A DNA stretch of 64,000 nt. Source: Sphingobacterium spiritivorum (GTDB lineage Bacteria > Bacteroidota > Bacteroidia > Sphingobacteriales > Sphingobacteriaceae). A program made the translations under genes and the position numbers. Below are positions 61,448 to 64,000 of this stretch, piece by piece. Numbering within the stretch: position 1 is the first letter of the stretch; each line of letters opens with the position of its first letter. Location of the stretch: positions 3,348,001 through 3,412,000 of the forward strand of contig NZ_CP068083.1 of assembly GCF_016725325.1 (NCBI RefSeq). The letters run 5' to 3'. The notes beneath the pieces were generated by a model. It saw only the letters and a program-made list of their open reading frames with translations, was not told where the DNA came from and did not search any database.

Positions 61448-62047
61448 ATGAATCCAAAAACTAAAAAAATTGTAATTAATGTAGTTTTCGTTGTGCTGAT
61501 CGCATTGCTGGTGTGGCCGACGAGTCGTGCTTATTTTCAGCAGGGACTTATGAAAATAGGCCTGTTCAAACCTAAGCTTGAAGTGCCGAAAACACCTGAC
61601 TCCATACCAGAAGGGGCTAATGCTGTTAAAGCAGGAGAACCTAACCTTGCTTTTGTGGATGCTTCCGGCAAAACTATTCAGACACATGATCTCAAAGGAA
61701 AAGTGGTGTTTGTTAATTTTTGGGCAACCTGGTGTCCTCCGTGTAAAGCAGAAATGCCGTCTATCCAAAAGCTGTATGACAAGTTTAAAAACAACGATAA
61801 AGTAGCTTTTCTGATAGTAGAAATAGAAAACGATACAGAGAAAGCACAGCAGTTTATGCAGGAAGAAAAACTGACAATGCCTGTACACTTTCCTGCAGGA
61901 GAGATTCCGCAGACCTGGTTAGGAGGTTCTATTCCAACGACATTGATACTGAATAAAGCAGGAGAAATAGTAACCAGACATGAAGGAATGGCTGATTACA
62001 GCCGTAAAGAAGTTGTGGATTTTATACAGGAACTGATTAATAAATAA
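61448..62047 (+). CDS. TlpA-like membrane-anchored thioredoxin
   Basis: This encodes 199 residues from the ATG at 61448; the GTG at 61445 is less likely. It has an N-terminal membrane anchor (IVINVVFVVLIALLVW) and a periplasmic thioredoxin fold with the redox motif WATWCPPCKAE (CPPC). The cis-proline region is in SIPTTLIL. It is a TlpA/ResA-type reductase for periplasmic disulfides. Confidence 0.93.
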   Translation: MNPKTKKIVINVVFVVLIALLVWPTSRAYFQQGLMKIGLFKPKLEVPKTPDSIPEGANAVKAGEPNLAFVDASGKTIQTHDLKGKVVFVNFWATWCPPCKAEMPSIQKLYDKFKNNDKVAFLIVEIENDTEKAQQFMQEEKLTMPVHFPAGEIPQTWLGGSIPTTLILNKAGEIVTRHEGMADYSRKEVVDFIQELINK

Positions 62048-62088
62048 GATCCTTCCTTACTTTTCAATTTTTACTTTGAATTTTTAAT

Positions 62089-62922
62089 ATGACCAGAGCA
62101 GCGCTCATTCAACAAATCAAAACAAAGCGTTCATTTCTGTGTGTAGGTCTGGATACAGATCTGACTAAGATCCCTGAACATTTACTGGATAATGAAGATC
62201 CTATCTTTACGTTTAATAAAGCTATTATAGAAGCGACAGAGGATCTTTGCGTAGCGTATAAACCTAATATTGCTTTCTATGAAAGCTATGGAGTAAAGGG
62301 TTGGGATTCTCTGCGCAAGACTTGGGAAGCTTTACCTCAGGATTGTTTCAGTATAGCAGATGCCAAGCGTGGAGATATTGGCAATACGTCAAAAATGTAT
62401 GCAAGTGCATTTTTCGATCAGCAAAACTCGGGTATGAGCTTTGACTCGATTACTATTGCTCCTTATATGGGTAAAGATTCGGTCACACCATTTTTAGATT
62501 TTGAAGGTAAATGGGCTATAGTATTGGCACTTACCTCTAATCCGGGAAGTCTGGATTTTCAGAATTTTACCAATTCCTCCGGAAAACAGTTGTTTGAAGA
62601 AGTATTGGATAAAGTAAATACCTGGGGATCGGACGAGCAGATTATGTATGTAGTAGGTGCAACCCGCGGTGAAGGATTTATCAAGATACGTGAGCATGCA
62701 CCGGATCATTTTCTGCTTGTACCGGGTGTCGGTGCACAGGGAGGAAGTCTGGAAGATGTCTGTAAATATGGTATGAATAAGGATTGTGGACTACTGGTTA
62801 ACAGTACCCGTGGTATTATCTATGCGTCAAATGGAAAAGACTTCGCCGAGCGTGCCAGAGAAGAGGCATTGATTCTTCAGAAAGAGATGGAGCAGCAATT
62901 AGTGCTACATGGCATTATTTAA
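62089..62922 (+). CDS. pyrF: orotidine 5'-phosphate decarboxylase
   Basis: This 277-residue enzyme makes UMP. It belongs to the long PyrF type: [31 protein letters not shown] with catalytic Lys and Asp residues, and VPGVGAQGG at the phosphate site. It is monocistronic and followed by a terminator. Confidence 0.96.
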   Translation: MTRAALIQQIKTKRSFLCVGLDTDLTKIPEHLLDNEDPIFTFNKAIIEATEDLCVAYKPNIAFYESYGVKGWDSLRKTWEALPQDCFSIADAKRGDIGNTSKMYASAFFDQQNSGMSFDSITIAPYMGKDSVTPFLDFEGKWAIVLALTSNPGSLDFQNFTNSSGKQLFEEVLDKVNTWGSDEQIMYVVGATRGEGFIKIREHAPDHFLLVPGVGAQGGSLEDVCKYGMNKDCGLLVNSTRGIIYASNGKDFAERAREEALILQKEMEQQLVLHGII

Positions 62923-62941
62923 GTTATAAAAGAGTATGCAG

Positions 62942-62975
62942 AAAGCTGCTTTAAAATCTAAAGCAGCTTTTTTTG
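62942..62975 (+). terminator. intrinsic terminator of pyrF
   Basis: Arms AAAGCTGCTTTA (62942-62953) and TAAAGCAGCTTT (62959-62970) are exact complements, followed by TTTTTGTATTTTT. Confidence 0.88.
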
Positions 62976-63130
62976 TATTTTTCCTTTCTTAAAGAAAAAA
63001 TAAACCCATTCTGCTTTCTGAATATGTTGCTGATAAATATCTCAGCGGTAAACAGATAATTTCAAACTACTTTTGTCGTTATATTGTTTTTATAGAATCA
63101 TATTTCAGTACAAATCCGTAACTTTGGCCC

Positions 63131-64000
63131 ATGCCAGAAAAAATTATTATTCTTGATTTTGGTTCACAGTATACACAGTTGATTGCCAGACGTGTGCGTG
63201 AACTAAGTGTGTATTGCGAAATCCATCCTTTTAATCATCTTCCGGAGTTTGATGAAACAGTAAAAGGTGTTATTTTCTCAGGGAGTCCGTACTCGGTACG
63301 CCAGGAAGATGCACCACAAATAGATTTTAAATCTATTCAGGATCGTTTCCCGTTATTAGGAGTGTGTTACGGAGCACAATATATTGCACAGCAATCCGGA
63401 GGAGATGTATTACCTTCGGAAATCAGAGAGTACGGACGTGCTAATTTACAATTTGTAGATGACGCTAATCCATTATTGGTAGGAGTACCGACACAGTCCC
63501 AGGTCTGGATGTCACATGGAGATACGATCAAAGATGTTCCGGCAAACTTTAAGATTATTGCCAGTACAGATAAAGTAAGAGTAGCAGCTTATCAGGTAGA
63601 AGGTACACAGACTTTCGGTATTCAGTTTCACCCTGAAGTGACACACAGCACTGATGGTCAGGTATTGCTTAAAAACTTTGTGGTTGATATCTGTGGATGC
63701 GAACAGGACTGGACAGCTGATGCTTTTGTAGAAACTACAGTTGCAGACCTTAAAAAACAATTAGGTAATGACCATGTGATTTTAGCACTTTCGGGTGGTG
63801 TCGATTCTACTGTAGCAGGCGTATTATTGCATCAGGCAATCGGTGAAAATCTTCACTGTATTTTCGTGGATCACGGATTACTGCGTAAAGACGAATACGA
63901 GCAGGTGTTGGATTCGTATAAAAATATGGGACTGAATATCAAAGGAATCAATGCTAAAGACTTATTCTATGGCAGATTGGCTGGCATTTCAGAGCCTGAA
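63131..64000 (+). CDS. guaA: GMP synthase (glutamine-hydrolysing), cut by window end
   Basis: The first 290 codons are present, from ATG 63131; the frame is still open at the window end. The class I glutaminase part has [11 protein letters not shown] (nucleophile Cys), and His/Glu in FGIQFHPEV. The ATP-pyrophosphatase part begins with the P-loop LSGGVDSTV. It converts XMP to GMP. TAACTTTG (63119-63126) immediately before the start matches a -7 box, but is so near that the mRNA would be almost leaderless. It should continue for roughly 220 codons. Confidence 0.96.
   Translation, partial: MPEKIIILDFGSQYTQLIARRVRELSVYCEIHPFNHLPEFDETVKGVIFSGSPYSVRQEDAPQIDFKSIQDRFPLLGVCYGAQYIAQQSGGDVLPSEIREYGRANLQFVDDANPLLVGVPTQSQVWMSHGDTIKDVPANFKIIASTDKVRVAAYQVEGTQTFGIQFHPEVTHSTDGQVLLKNFVVDICGCEQDWTADAFVETTVADLKKQLGNDHVILALSGGVDSTVAGVLLHQAIGENLHCIFVDHGLLRKDEYEQVLDSYKNMGLNIKGINAKDLFYGRLAGISEPE

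Noticed and set aside
1..64000. CRISPR array
   Set aside because: No regularly spaced identical repeats were found; the repeated elements are few and far apart.
1..64000. Classical insertion sequence or prophage
   Set aside because: No transposase, integrase or phage structural gene was seen; the tail-fibre-like gene at 7827 is an ordinary secreted protein of Bacteroidota.

Overview
The window is a piece of a Bacteroidota chromosome, most likely Sphingobacteriaceae (Sphingobacterium-like). The signs are moderately AT-rich DNA, promoters of the Bacteroidota type (TTTG, 19 bp, TAnnTTTG), hardly any Shine-Dalgarno sequences, Rhs proteins with a DUF6443-type N-terminus, a glmS/DUF4954 pair and a SatD/DUF3307 pair. 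Everything below comes from reading the sequence and translations; no database search was run.

Region 1 (1-15.2 kb) is a type II secretion (T2SS) or type IV pilus-like locus split into two arms. The minus-strand arm (5716 down to 965) encodes a lipoprotein, a GspC/PulP-like protein, a MORN-type protein, a GspK-like protein, two pseudopilins and GspF. The plus-strand arm (9030-15164) encodes a GspG-like pilin, a minimal prepilin peptidase, GspE, the GspD secretin, and GspL-like and GspM-like proteins. Between the arms sit a lipoprotein gene, a decayed toxin tip with an intact immunity-like gene, a frameshifted EF-Tu-like fragment and a surface protein gene. All three pilin-like proteins have Ala, not Gly, at the predicted cleavage site.

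Region 2 (15.5-30.1 kb) is an Rhs polymorphic-toxin island. A 1056-residue Rhs partner precedes a complete 1154-residue Rhs protein ending in a Cys/His toxin-like tip and followed by a secreted immunity-like protein. Downstream is a graveyard of displaced cassettes. Three start with the same palindrome-bearing element (A), followed by a degraded copy of the Rhs core that carries a second palindrome (B) at one fixed site. After each come a decayed toxin tip (ParB-like, metzincin protease, or unknown) and an intact immunity-like gene. A type-24-like tip is also present without a core. Predicted immunity location agrees with predicted toxin type: signal peptides with protease or Cys/His tips, none with nuclease-like tips. 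Both Rhs proteins have Sec signals and follow the T2SS directly, so export through it is a testable idea, but only an inference.

Region 3 (30.3-64 kb) is ordinary chromosome: glmS with a possible LacI-type operator, a DUF4954 protein, a small YqaE/Pmp3 protein, a TSUP transporter with a HAD phosphatase, a Tat-exported phospholipase C, an Nramp-USP fusion, an SDR, PPK2, YceI, SatD/DUF3307, a fatty acid hydroxylase, an O-methyltransferase, a serine hydrolase, GIN-domain and PKD proteins, a DUF1080 protein divergent from a Gfo/Idh/MocA oxidoreductase, a TetR-nitroreductase operon, a patatin, an alpha/beta hydrolase, two identical tRNA-Arg(ACG) genes running into adk and obg, panB, an RluA-family synthase, a TlpA-like thioredoxin, pyrF, and guaA cut by the window end. 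Strong intrinsic terminators mark most unit ends.
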